Assembly: GCF_000741715.1 (NCBI RefSeq)
Contig: NZ_JGZN01000007.1
Span: 293,567 to 357,566, forward strand
From: Bifidobacterium saguini DSM 23967
Lineage (GTDB): Bacteria; Actinomycetota; Actinomycetes; Actinomycetales; Bifidobacteriaceae
Direction of reading: 5' to 3'
Length of the DNA: 64,000 nt
A program made the translations under genes and the position numbers. The notes beneath the pieces were generated by a model, which was given only the letters and a program-made list of their open reading frames with translations, had not been told where the DNA came from and ran no database searches. Shown in pieces: positions 44,518 through 52,209 of the stretch (position 1 is the stretch's first letter; each line of letters opens with the position of its first letter).

Positions 44518-44667
44518 GCCTTTCACCATAGCTAATGGAGGCGAGAGAGCGCCAGAGCAAAAATCGAAGTTTGCTATGCGCTCAGTCACACTCGATGGAA
44601 TCGAGTCATACTAATGCGTCTGCTCATACGTGCCATGCGTCTGGATGGATGCCTAATGCTGCGATAC

Positions 44668-45024
44668 TTACTCGCATGCTATAGGTCCGGCTCTCGCTTC
44701 CTGCGTGACTTTGGGTGCTAATGGCACTTGAGTTGTTACCGCGATAATCAGTCGAACATCGTCGTCTTGCATCTCGCATTCAATCATTGAGGCTCCGTTA
44801 GCAGAAGCTACATGTTCTGCGAGCGCGCACGGCTGGCTAGTATCTGCGTTCCACAATGCATAGGCTGCGTTAAACGCTGCTAAATCAGCGATGGAGCGCG
44901 CTTTGTGATGGCAGAGCATCACATTGCCGATACTGGCAATAAGCGCAAGCACCACTGCGGTTACCATAACGAGCGTGGCACCTGCCACAGTGCCCGATCC
45001 TTCTTCAAAACGCGCTCTCATCAT
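44668..45024 (-). CDS. TadE-like pseudopilin, Rv3654c type
   Basis: The ATG at 45024 is chosen over an upstream GTG because AAGGAG lies seven bases before it. The 119-residue protein begins MMRARFEEGSGTVAGATLVMV: an EEG prepilin-type cleavage site followed by one helix. Unlike true TadE it lacks the E+5 glutamate (VAGA). The rest has a cysteine pair (CALAEHVASANGASMIEC). Actinobacterial tad loci commonly end with such a protein, a minor component or channel part. It follows tadE by 44 bases. Confidence 0.78.
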   Translation of the reverse strand: MMRARFEEGSGTVAGATLVMVTAVVLALIASIGNVMLCHHKARSIADLAAFNAAYALWNADTSQPCALAEHVASANGASMIECEMQDDDVRLIIAVTTQVPLAPKVTQEARAGPIACE

Positions 45025-45068
45025 TGGCTGTCTCCTTACTGGAGTCCGAATAGCAAACACGGCATCCG

Positions 45069-45455
45069 CTACTGCAGCATCGCAGTCGATTCCGCTTTAA
45101 CCTGCACAGGCGTGAGATTCATGGGGCCAGGCAATACCGGACAAGTAACTTGCACGTGTATGGCTTGCTCCGATTGGCGTATAGCCACAGCACTGTTGGC
45201 TCCAACGATTTGCGCTACAGCGTGTTGGGCTGCCGTCTCGTCACCGGAAACCATCATTGTGCGAGCCGCTGCCGATGCTGCGGAATCGCAGTCCATCGTC
45301 ACCATGACCACGCGCCCCAATGCCAGTATCAAGCCAGCAATGGCTATAACACTGGGCAGCACTACAGCGAACTCTGCTGTAGCCGATCCTTCTTCTGGTT
45401 GCGGAGGCAATCGCGCCCGCCAACATCGATAATGCGAGAACACCATGGCTATCAC
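45069..45455 (-). CDS. tadE: TadE-like minor pseudopilin
   Basis: The 128 residues contain QPEEGSATAEFAVVLPSVIAIAGLI near residue 19 (shown from the cleavage region onward), the EEG-x4-E prepilin motif plus a hydrophobic helix. A single extracytoplasmic domain with one disulphide-capable cysteine pair follows. The GTG start overlaps the flp stop (GTGA); ATG nine bases later is an alternative. Family members are minor pilins needed for Tad pilus assembly. Confidence 0.82.
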   Translation of the reverse strand: MIAMVFSHYRCWRARLPPQPEEGSATAEFAVVLPSVIAIAGLILALGRVVMVTMDCDSAASAAARTMMVSGDETAAQHAVAQIVGANSAVAIRQSEQAIHVQVTCPVLPGPMNLTPVQVKAESTAMLQ

Positions 45456-45733
45456 CCAACGTTCAACGCTTTTTTGATGATGTTGAGCAGCAGTGTTTTC
45501 ACCGCATCAGATTTGAGGATTGTTACGAGAAGCGCAGCAAAGCCTGTGGCAGCCACAAGTACTACCGCATATTCAGCCGTAGCCGCACCTTCTTCAGGGT
45601 TTTCCATAAACGTACGCAACTGGGCGTCCATCAGGCATATACGTTGATGGATTCGAGAACGCATGCGGCATATGCCATCGCGCGCTCTCAGCACAGGATC
45701 CGGCCGATGCTCGGCAAGTATCAGTTCTGTCAT
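45452..45733 (-). CDS. flp: Flp-type major prepilin of the Tad system (DUF4244-like)
   Basis: The ATG at 45733 follows AAAGGAACC; a start 30 bases earlier has no site. The 93-residue protein has an unusually long basic leader (about 49 residues) before ENPEEGAATAEYAVVLVAA. There the prepilin peptidase would cut after the glycine, leaving glutamate at position 5 of the mature pilin and a short hydrophobic pilin of about 40 residues. It is the first gene of the second tad unit, with the 63-bp duplicated element 165 bases upstream. Confidence 0.85.
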   Translation of the reverse strand: MTELILAEHRPDPVLRARDGICRMRSRIHQRICLMDAQLRTFMENPEEGAATAEYAVVLVAATGFAALLVTILKSDAVKTLLLNIIKKALNVG

Positions 45734-45897
45734 ACTGGTTCCTTTCAGCTTGTTGAACAGCAACTATGCAGTTCATAAGCGTTCGGTAATGGCGGTTGGA
45801 GATTGTGATATTGGTGGCCCTCACACCGGTTAAAGCACCGGCATGAGGTGCATTCCACTGTGAAGGATGTAGTGGCAGATTGCACGCTGAAACGGGG

Positions 45898-45960
45898 TAT
45901 GTGGTTCTAGCTTGCCAAGTTATCCACACCCCGGCGTGTCATCCACAACAAATGTGGATA
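45898..45960. repeat. 63-bp duplicated element, copy 1 (upstream of the flp unit)
   Basis: Identical over 63 bases to 49486-49548. It contains TTATCCACA and, on the other strand near its end, a second TTATCCACA-like word (GTATCCACA), plus an internal CCACAACAAATGTGG. It lies in the 277-base gap between tadC (stop 46011) and flp, so it is probably the promoter or regulatory region of the pilin unit. Confidence 0.85.
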
Positions 45961-46010
45961 CGTGCGCGAGCACGCTCAGAGCATTGCGGCAGAAACAGGT
46001 CAATCTCTTG

Positions 46011-46661
46011 CTACATCACAAAAGAAACAATTGAGGGAATGACACCGATTGCTATAAAAGCCGGCAAAAAACATAATCCTGTTGGCAGCAGTAGTTTCAC
46101 AGAAAGTTTTGCCGCATTGCGTTCGATGACAGAACGTTCATCGCTATCCATTTGCTCCAGAGTGGCTTCGAGCCTCACACCAGGCGCATCGCCATGCATC
46201 CAGGATGGTTCCAATGCCAAACGAATCATCGTCAAATAACTGTCAACATTTTTGCTGTCAGTACGCGTATTAGCGTTAGCTCTTATCTGCTCATTCACGT
46301 GAAAATCATTCTCTGATTGTGCGGTATTACCGCGGTTACACTCCGCGATACGCCACGCATCAGCCCAGCGCACACCTTGCTGCAGTCTCAACCCAACCTG
46401 CTCCAATGCTGCGCCGATCTCGCCTCCGACTGCGTTACCAACAGCTTCGCACGCAGCAGGAATCGAAGACCCCTGAGCAACTGCCACGCGCAGCAACCGT
46501 AATATCAACATGGGTTGCAACGCATCATCTGGAATAGTCGGATAATCACTGTCACCGTTCATGGCATTACGCAATCGACCGATTGCCACCACAGGCTTGC
46601 AGTACAACCATGATGCCAACGCAGCGCATGCCGCAGCAATACCGATCCACATTGATTCCAT
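46011..46661 (-). CDS. tadC: Tad secretion inner-membrane protein TadC (T2SSF domain)
   Basis: The start MESMWIGIAAACAALASWL is coupled to the tadB stop by TGATG; a longer frame inside tadB is less likely. The 216-residue protein has an N-terminal helix, a cytoplasmic helical GspF domain (about 50-170: LRLLRVAVAQGSSIPAACEAVGNAV spread) and two C-terminal helices. With TadB it forms the platform that TadA drives. A disordered insertion with many Asn/Asp residues lies near 115-140. Confidence 0.82.
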   Translation of the reverse strand: MESMWIGIAAACAALASWLYCKPVVAIGRLRNAMNGDSDYPTIPDDALQPMLILRLLRVAVAQGSSIPAACEAVGNAVGGEIGAALEQVGLRLQQGVRWADAWRIAECNRGNTAQSENDFHVNEQIRANANTRTDSKNVDSYLTMIRLALEPSWMHGDAPGVRLEATLEQMDSDERSVIERNAAKLSVKLLLPTGLCFLPAFIAIGVIPSIVSFVM

Positions 46662-47329
46662 CACGAATGCTTTCGTATTAACGCTTGGACCCACAGCAAA
46701 CCCACCGCATAGCTGCATCCTCCTGAAATCAGGCACACTAATCCACGCGTAGATCCCAGCAAAACATTCAGCGGATGTGCTCCCATCAGTTCGCCAAGCG
46801 CCACGGTTGCTGCTGGCAATGCGCTCAGTAATCCGACCGTGGCCTTGGGCACTGCGAGCGCTTGCTCTTGCGCATGCTGGAGTAATCTCATCTGCCTATA
46901 TGCCGCCAGCACCACTTCCAAGCATGGCGATGCCCGGCACCCCAACCGTTCGCTGACTTGCGCTGCTGCATGCACGCCTTGAGATACACGAACTGCCTGA
47001 TGATAGGTTTCATCAGGCAAGCGAATCTTCTCAAACATGACCAGCAACCTGATGTGCGTTAATCTTGCGGTTGCAAAACGGCTCCCGTGCATATCTTCAC
47101 ATGCTTCGAGCAGCGTACCGCCGCTGTTCAGGCGTGCAATCATTGCAGTTAACGCCTGTGCAATGCCAATGCGCTGGGTTCTGCGACGTATCGGGGAAGT
47201 TGTCTGCAATACGTCATAGCGAGCGCCTTGGGCATGGCATTTCTTCCGCAGACGAACAGCACTGTTTGACTGCGGCCATATCAGTATGGCGACCATCACC
47301 ATTGCGGCGCACAAGTAGTGCAATTCCAT
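46661..47329 (-). CDS. tadB: Tad secretion inner-membrane protein TadB (T2SSF domain)
   Basis: The 222-residue protein starts with a helix, has a GspF-type cytoplasmic domain (ALTAMIARLNSGGTLLEACEDMH and LPDETYHQAVRVSQGVHAAAQ) and ends with two helices. The chosen start gives a full first helix but overlaps tadA by 34 bases. An ATG at 47296, coupled to the tadA stop by TGATG, is the alternative. It pairs with TadC. Confidence 0.82.
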   Translation of the reverse strand: MELHYLCAAMVMVAILIWPQSNSAVRLRKKCHAQGARYDVLQTTSPIRRRTQRIGIAQALTAMIARLNSGGTLLEACEDMHGSRFATARLTHIRLLVMFEKIRLPDETYHQAVRVSQGVHAAAQVSERLGCRASPCLEVVLAAYRQMRLLQHAQEQALAVPKATVGLLSALPAATVALGELMGAHPLNVLLGSTRGLVCLISGGCSYAVGLLWVQALIRKHS

Positions 47330-48294
47330 TCCCCTTGGTACAAGTCATTGTCAGTATCGTCCAGCCATATAACACCATTGGGCTTGCTCCAAGACATCAA
47401 GAATCGCAGCCATTCAGGCGAATACCACGGTTCGCCGGAACCAGACCATCGAGCCAACGGTAGACCTTCCAGAGTTCCGTCCATTCCATAGAGCAGCCCA
47501 ATTTGTGCAATATGCCTGCGTCCATTCACTTGTTCCACATGCAATACCGCATCGAACGCATCTTGTGCCAACATGGTCATTGCCTGTGGAGTAACGTCCG
47601 CCAGCAAACCAAGAGACACCAGGCGCGATGGCACACGTGCCACGCTATCGGCATGTAGCGTGGTCATACCCCCGTGATGCCCCGAATTGAATGCTCGCAG
47701 TAGGTCTACGATTTCTTCTCCACGGCATTCACCAAGCACCACACGGTCAGGTCTCATACGAAGCGTTGCCTTAACAAGCTCCGTAAGACCCACGGCACCA
47801 GCACCTTCCACATTCGCTTCTCTAGCAGCTAGCGACACATAATTAGCGTGATTGCATGCGCCAAGCTCACGTACCTCTTCCACAGTCACAATGCGCTCAT
47901 ACTGATCGCATTCAGCAAGCAGCGCTTTAACCAGCGTGGTTTTACCGGATCCGGTGCCGCCTGTAACTAAAATCGTTGCTTTGCCGTGCACAAGTCCTTG
48001 TAGGAGAGGCAACCAACTCATAGGAAACATGGAGTTGCACGCTAGTTGCTGCAGCGTCACAGCCTCTATGCTGGGGAATCGTATAGAGATGGCTGCCCCT
48101 TGTGGCACTAGTGGCGCTATAACCGCATGAACGCGGACACCTTCCACACTGGAAGCGTCTGCAATCGGGCAGGCATCATCAAGTCTGCGCCCCAATTGCG
48201 CGCATAATTGCACCGCATATTCCCTCACCACTGCTGGAGACCGGAATGGTACATGCAAATGATGCTCCCGCATACCTTCTCCCCTATCAGCCAT
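47296..48294 (-). CDS. tadA: Tad secretion ATPase TadA/CpaF, intact ATPase domain lacking in-frame N-terminus
   Basis: The 332-residue frame holds the whole core: VTGGTGSGKTTLVKAL (Walker A), IVTVEEVRELG (Asp box), MRPDRVVLGECRGEE (Walker B) and GMTTLHADS (His box). Its first residues MADRGEGMREHH continue a typical TadA N-terminal domain whose beginning is in another frame (48289-48434). One base appears missing near 48288: restoring it would give VWLDRGEGMR, matching other family members. As written, translation could only start internally at 48294 or 48273, where GGGGAGAAGG lies close to the second ATG. The protein would power pilin assembly if functional. Confidence 0.8.
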   Translation of the reverse strand: MADRGEGMREHHLHVPFRSPAVVREYAVQLCAQLGRRLDDACPIADASSVEGVRVHAVIAPLVPQGAAISIRFPSIEAVTLQQLACNSMFPMSWLPLLQGLVHGKATILVTGGTGSGKTTLVKALLAECDQYERIVTVEEVRELGACNHANYVSLAAREANVEGAGAVGLTELVKATLRMRPDRVVLGECRGEEIVDLLRAFNSGHHGGMTTLHADSVARVPSRLVSLGLLADVTPQAMTMLAQDAFDAVLHVEQVNGRRHIAQIGLLYGMDGTLEGLPLARWSGSGEPWYSPEWLRFLMSWSKPNGVIWLDDTDNDLYQGEWNCTTCAPQW

Positions 48295-48434
48295 ACGAGC
48301 CCCTCACAAGTAACCGCCACATCGGTTACTTCCGGGTCGTCGGCTAGCTCAGAGAGCAGTCCGAAAGAGATCACTGGTGTTTTCGGGTGTTGCGCCTGCG
48401 TTGGCCGTGAAGCGTCAATCATTGTGACTGTCAT
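48225..48434 (-). pseudogene. tadA: Detached 5' part of tadA
   Basis: This 69-codon frame starts MTVTMIDASRPTQ and contains ISFGLLSELADDPEVTDVAV and EGLVWLI, the normal N-terminal region of TadA, then runs out of frame into IGEKVCGSIICMYHSG and stops. The ATG overlaps the tadZ stop, as expected for the authentic tadA start. Joined across one missing G it would give a protein of about 379 residues, the usual TadA length. Confidence 0.75.
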
Positions 48435-49437
48435 TATCGTTCACCGCCTTACGTATCGACTGTTCCACTATGTCAGCAAGACGATTCACTGCTCTGCGAT
48501 TGCATTTGGGTACGGCACGGATACCGAGTCCCTCCAGCACGTCTCCGCATAAATGTGCGCTCGGCTTTATTGGCCCCACAATTTCAGAGGTCAGGTATGT
48601 TTCCGCTTCCGCCATGCTCACTTCTCCACGTCCGCGTGGAGCCCCGCGAGGCGAGAACCCTATGATTTGGGGCGTCGGGCAATCCCATGTGGATAGTTTG
48701 GCTCGATGCGTTCTGGCACGAGCCAGCCCCATGACGGAAAGTTCAGCACCCATAAAATGCATGGCATGGTTCAAATCTGGGATGGTTTGCACTAATTCCC
48801 CTTGCCCCGCATCCACAATCACCACATCGTTGGCGGATGCGAGCGCACGAACTACAGCCTGTACTTCCCATTGATTCGGGCGGAGCCCAATCCACGGGTT
48901 GTATGGCAGCACACGCACGTTTTCCCAACAAATCAGCTCGCCGCCGAGCACCTCGCCTTCAACATTGCCAAGCGGTGCACAAATCTGATTGAAACGCAAT
49001 CCTGGCTCTCGCTCCACTCCGAGCAATAAATCCAAACAGCCGGAAGCAAAATCAGCATCGATCAAAGCGCAACTGAGGTCTCGTTGAGCCAACGTCCAGG
49101 CCAGCATCGCAGCAGTGGTGCTGAGTCCCATGCCACTGTGACTGGATGTCATCGCCACAATATTGTGCAGTTTTACGTCCGTAGACGGAGTAACACCGGG
49201 CGAATCGTTGGAACGCTGGCGTCTGCATGAGCTCAGTGGTCGTGCCGGCCTGGATGCCGGAGAATAGTAATGCAATCGTGGTTCCGGACCGGGAACTGTT
49301 CTCACACTGCGTTCGGGCTTTGGATGCGGTTGACTGGGCGGTGCCGTAGGGAGCGGCACCGGCGATGGTGCCACCGTTGCAGAAAGGCTAAGCGGTCTTG
49401 TAATAGTGACCGGCTGAAGTGACGTAGTTGTGTTCAT
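48415..49437 (-). CDS. tadZ: TadZ/CpaE-like pilus localisation ATPase
   Basis: The 340-residue protein has a Pro/Ser-rich first 90 residues followed by a MinD/ParA-like domain: VAMTSSHSGMGLSTTAAMLAW, SCALIDADFASGCLDLLLG, VVIVDAGQGE. The deviant Walker A lacks both lysines (SGMGLST), as in atypical TadZ proteins that bind but may not hydrolyse ATP. TadZ marks the site of pilus assembly. It is the first gene of the main tad unit, 49 bases downstream of the second copy of the 63-bp element. Confidence 0.8.
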   Translation of the reverse strand: MNTTTSLQPVTITRPLSLSATVAPSPVPLPTAPPSQPHPKPERSVRTVPGPEPRLHYYSPASRPARPLSSCRRQRSNDSPGVTPSTDVKLHNIVAMTSSHSGMGLSTTAAMLAWTLAQRDLSCALIDADFASGCLDLLLGVEREPGLRFNQICAPLGNVEGEVLGGELICWENVRVLPYNPWIGLRPNQWEVQAVVRALASANDVVIVDAGQGELVQTIPDLNHAMHFMGAELSVMGLARARTHRAKLSTWDCPTPQIIGFSPRGAPRGRGEVSMAEAETYLTSEIVGPIKPSAHLCGDVLEGLGIRAVPKCNRRAVNRLADIVEQSIRKAVNDNDSHND

Positions 49438-49485
49438 AGACCGATTGAATCGTAGTAACTGTCAGCCATGCAATCGAAACCGACC

Positions 49486-49548
49486 TATGTGGTTCTAGCT
49501 TGCCAAGTTATCCACACCCCGGCGTGTCATCCACAACAAATGTGGATA
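49486..49548. repeat. 63-bp duplicated element, copy 2 (upstream of the tadZ unit)
   Basis: Identical to 45898-45960 over 63 bases. In this copy the final word extends to TGTGGATAA, so TTATCCACA occurs once on each strand (49508-49516 and 49541-49549). It ends 49 bases before tadZ, so both tad units carry this element at their 5' ends. Confidence 0.85.
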
Positions 49549-49553
49549 ACAAA

Positions 49554-49634
49554 AAGGCAGCTAGCCTGTTTCACGAGAGGTTCCACGGAATGTTTCACAC
49601 ACCGTTTCACAGTCGCGAACAGGCTGGCTGCCTT
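49554..49634 (-). terminator. Terminator/hairpin after dedA
   Basis: Arms AAGGCAGCTAGCCTGTT (49554-49570) and AACAGGCTGGCTGCCTT (49618-49634) pair over 17 positions with one wobble. The long loop contains three GTTTCAC words. It is 33 bases beyond the dedA stop, and the A-rich run at 49551-49555 (T-rich on the minus strand) fits termination of dedA. Confidence 0.7.
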
Positions 49635-49666
49635 ACTAGTCAGAGTTGCTTACGAACCAACCAACA

Positions 49667-50428
49667 TCACTTGTTGCCGAGGTTCTCAATACCGGATTCC
49701 AACGTATCCAGCTGAGAATCAGTCAACTTCACATGAGCGGGAGCTTCAGCATCACCCTCAGCAGCCGGCTTCTTCTTGCCGAACTTAGCCTTGAACAATC
49801 CCACAATGGTCGGAGCCAAGGAGACCAACAGGATGAGCACAATCACCAGCTCGAAGTGATCCTGCACAGCCGGAATGTTGCCGAAGAAGTAGCCCAGAAG
49901 CGTGAACAGCGTGGACCACGTCAAACCACCCAGCACAGAGAACGGAGTGAAACGGCTCCAACGCATGCCGGAAATACCTGAGATGAATGGCATGAACGTA
50001 CGAATAAACGGGAAGAATCGACCCAAGAACACAGCCAGCGGGCCCCACTTCTCAATCATGCCTTCAGTCTTAGCGATACGCTCAGGAGTCATGGCCTTGA
50101 CCTTGCCAGACTGGATGATTCGACGGCCAAAGAAATGACCAATGAAGTAGTTGCACTGATCGCCAATAATCGGTGCAGTCCACACTACCGGCAGCAGGTA
50201 CAGCAACGGCAATGCGGCCTTACCCGTCGCCGCATCAGGAGCCGCAAACACACCGGCGGCAAACAGCAGCGAATCACCCGGCAGGAACGGGAAGAAGACC
50301 ACGCCGGTTTCAATAAAGACAATCAGGAAGATAAAGCCCAAGGTCGGCGCCACACCCATGGCAATCCAACCAGCAATAGCCGCACGCGGATCTTTAAGCA
50401 GCTCGAGAATAAAATTAATAAAACCCAT
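49667..50428 (-). CDS. DedA-family membrane protein
   Basis: The start MGFINFILELLKDPRAAI follows AGGA; a 13-residue-longer frame is unsupported. The 253-residue protein has the DedA hallmarks FIETGVVFFPFLPGDSLLF (E and FLPGDS), GDQCNYFIGHFFGRR, and the conserved FLGRFFPFIRTFMPFISG with the arginine pair. There are about five membrane segments and a charged C-terminal tail. Recent work shows DedA proteins act as undecaprenyl-phosphate or phospholipid flippases; the lipid here is unknown. It is a single-gene unit. Confidence 0.88.
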   Translation of the reverse strand: MGFINFILELLKDPRAAIAGWIAMGVAPTLGFIFLIVFIETGVVFFPFLPGDSLLFAAGVFAAPDAATGKAALPLLYLLPVVWTAPIIGDQCNYFIGHFFGRRIIQSGKVKAMTPERIAKTEGMIEKWGPLAVFLGRFFPFIRTFMPFISGISGMRWSRFTPFSVLGGLTWSTLFTLLGYFFGNIPAVQDHFELVIVLILLVSLAPTIVGLFKAKFGKKKPAAEGDAEAPAHVKLTDSQLDTLESGIENLGNK

Positions 50429-50658
50429 GCTATTCCTATGAAATTCGAGCGAAAGCAGTATTCGCATTCGTTCTGTAAGACGCTAACCGGACCGGGGCAA
50501 CCGGCCAGACATTCGTCTTGAAACCGTCAACCACCTTACCAGTTGGTCATCTCAAAGATAACGTTCAGAAGCTAAGCAGACGCTAAGGTTTTGCAAAGAT
50601 TCAACTACTGAGCTGGGAGCAATACGACCTTTGGCGCAACTGTTATGGGTATAAACCA

Positions 50659-50690
50659 CTGCATCGAATGAATGTAATCATCCGATGCAG
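50659..50690 (-). terminator. Hairpin after the HAD phosphatase gene
   Basis: An 8-bp stem CTGCATCG / CGATGCAG with a 16-base loop, 16 bases beyond the stop on the minus strand. It has no strong T run, so termination is only probable. Confidence 0.5.
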
Positions 50691-50705
50691 CAGAACACAG
50701 AACAG

Positions 50706-51377
50706 CTAGGCACCCAAACGCTGGCGCACAAAGGCATCCAGCGCGTGAGCATCAATGCCGTCATAGGAATCAATGGAAGCAAACTGGCCGAGACCCGAGT
50801 TATCCGTACGAATCCAGCCGGTCTGCGCAATCAACGTGGCACCAGAAGCCGCGCCAGCCTGAAGACCCACAGCCGAATCCTCCAGCACAACGCACTTAGC
50901 CATATCTTCCTTAGCGATGCCGAGCTTTGCGGCAGCGGCCAAATAAGGAGCAGGATTCGGCTTATGCTCATACGGATCATCGCCGCACACATAACCGGCA
51001 AACAGACCTTCCGACTGCGCCATGATATTGTCCGCCATACGGCGAGGAGACGTAGTAACCAGCATGGAAGGAATGCCAGCGTCCTTGAGCGAATGCAGCA
51101 CTTCGCGCACGCCAGGAATCCACGGCAGCTGACGAACCTCCGCGTTGAACACGTAATCCTTAAGCTGCTTATCAATCTCCTCAACGCTGAGCTTGCAGCC
51201 GCGCTCAATCATGTTGCGCGCCACGTTCGGAACCGGCGTACCAGAGCACATCCAGCCCAGTTCCTCATTCCATTCGCCACCGTTAGCATGAGCAATCTCA
51301 ATTTCACCATCATGCCAGAGCGGCTCCGAGTCAATAAGCGTGCCGTCTAAATCCCAAAACACAGCCTTGAGCAGCAT
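50706..51377 (-). CDS. HAD-superfamily phosphatase (beta-phosphoglucomutase-like)
   Basis: The ATG at 51377 follows GGAGGAAATC. The 223-residue protein has HAD motif I VFWDLDGTLIDSE, a helical cap (about 15-80), motif II LVTTSPRR, the lysine in YEHKPNPAPYLAAA and motif IV CVVLEDSAVGLQAG. The DLDGT and C1-type cap resemble phosphoglycolate phosphatase and beta-phosphoglucomutase relatives. The substrate is likely a small sugar phosphate but cannot be assigned. It is a separate unit downstream of hspR. Confidence 0.88.
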   Translation of the reverse strand: MLLKAVFWDLDGTLIDSEPLWHDGEIEIAHANGGEWNEELGWMCSGTPVPNVARNMIERGCKLSVEEIDKQLKDYVFNAEVRQLPWIPGVREVLHSLKDAGIPSMLVTTSPRRMADNIMAQSEGLFAGYVCGDDPYEHKPNPAPYLAAAAKLGIAKEDMAKCVVLEDSAVGLQAGAASGATLIAQTGWIRTDNSGLGQFASIDSYDGIDAHALDAFVRQRLGA

Positions 51378-51458
51378 GATTTCCTCCATTTACGGTTTGG
51401 CGTAGTCGGATGTGTATGTACAAACTATTGCACCAAGCCAGCACGACAGCAGTGCGCG

Positions 51459-52043
51459 TCACCAACCCCAGAGGACCATGGATTTGGAGTCGTCGGAAGA
51501 GCTAGTCCGAGAATCGCCAGTATCAGCACGATTGGCGAATGATGAGCGCCCCGGTAGTTCACGGGTCTCGCGGCGAATTGCATTACGCCACAGACGCGCG
51601 CGATTCGAGCGCTGCACCTCAACGATATTGCCATCACGACCAGCAGCGAACACGCTTTCCTCACCATTGGATTGCATGCGCTTGACTTCGCGGCGCAACT
51701 GCCGGTTCTCTTCTTCGAGTTCCAGAATGCGCGCGATGCCGGAAAGATTAATGCCTTCATCCTGACTCAACCGCTGAGCTCGAGCCAGACGAGCGATATC
51801 ACGCAGGCAATAGCGGCGAGCGCCACCACCGGTACGTTGTGGACGAATCAGACCCAATCGATCATACTGACGGAGAGTCTGCGGATGAATATTGGCCAGC
51901 TCAGCAGCCTGGCCCACAGTGAAAATGGGCAGTTCGATGTCGAAGCCGACCTCATCAGCACCATCAAGGTCGGCGCGGCCCATCACCAAAGCAGTGGCGC
52001 ACATGGCGTAAAGCTGCCGCATCTGATTGACTGTTCGCGCCAT
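51459..52043 (-). CDS. hspR: Heat-shock repressor HspR (MerR family)
   Basis: The 194-residue protein has a MerR helix-turn-helix at about 40-105: PIFTVGQAAELANIHPQTLRQYDRLGLIRPQRTGGGARRY over the consensus HspR sequence, then a helical segment LELEEENRQLRREVKRMQ. A longer Ser/Arg-rich tail follows. HspR binds HAIR sequences and represses the dnaK operon, with DnaK as corepressor in Streptomyces. HAIR-like sites lie upstream of dnaK here. It is the last gene of dnaK-grpE-dnaJ-hspR, 166 bases after dnaJ. Confidence 0.93.
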   Translation of the reverse strand: MARTVNQMRQLYAMCATALVMGRADLDGADEVGFDIELPIFTVGQAAELANIHPQTLRQYDRLGLIRPQRTGGGARRYCLRDIARLARAQRLSQDEGINLSGIARILELEEENRQLRREVKRMQSNGEESVFAAGRDGNIVEVQRSNRARLWRNAIRRETRELPGRSSFANRADTGDSRTSSSDDSKSMVLWGW

Positions 52044-52090
52044 TGTGCACCTCCATATAGATCGTTATGTTTGATTCTCTTGAGCTGGCT

Positions 52091-52142
52091 CTCCCCTCAG
52101 TCGGCTTTGCCGACAGCTCCCCTCATAGAGGGGAGCCGGAGG
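52091..52142. repeat. Palindromic repeat unit between hspR and dnaJ
   Basis: CTCCCCTCAGTCGGCTTTGC, CGACAGCTCCCCT and AGAGGGGAGCCGG form a hairpin-capable unit of the same family as those at 3.06-3.24 kb, 18.3 kb and inside grpE. It sits in the 166-base gap within the heat-shock operon. Confidence 0.8.
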
Positions 52143-52209
52143 AGGAAAAGTCACCGACCAGCAAGCCGAAACCAGCGAGTCAGCTTTGCTTCACAGCAAA
52201 AGCTGAGGA

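Noticed and set aside
45898..45960. Replication origin suggested by DnaA-box-like words in the 63-bp element
   Set aside because: Only two boxes per copy, no AT-rich unwinding region and no dnaA or dnaN nearby.
48225..48300. Programmed ribosomal frameshift in tadA
   Set aside because: No slippery heptamer or downstream pseudoknot is evident; a single missing G explains the break better.
49568..49615. parS site suggested by GTTTCAC words in the hairpin loop after dedA
   Set aside because: The words are not arranged as the 16-bp parS palindrome and no parAB genes are close.
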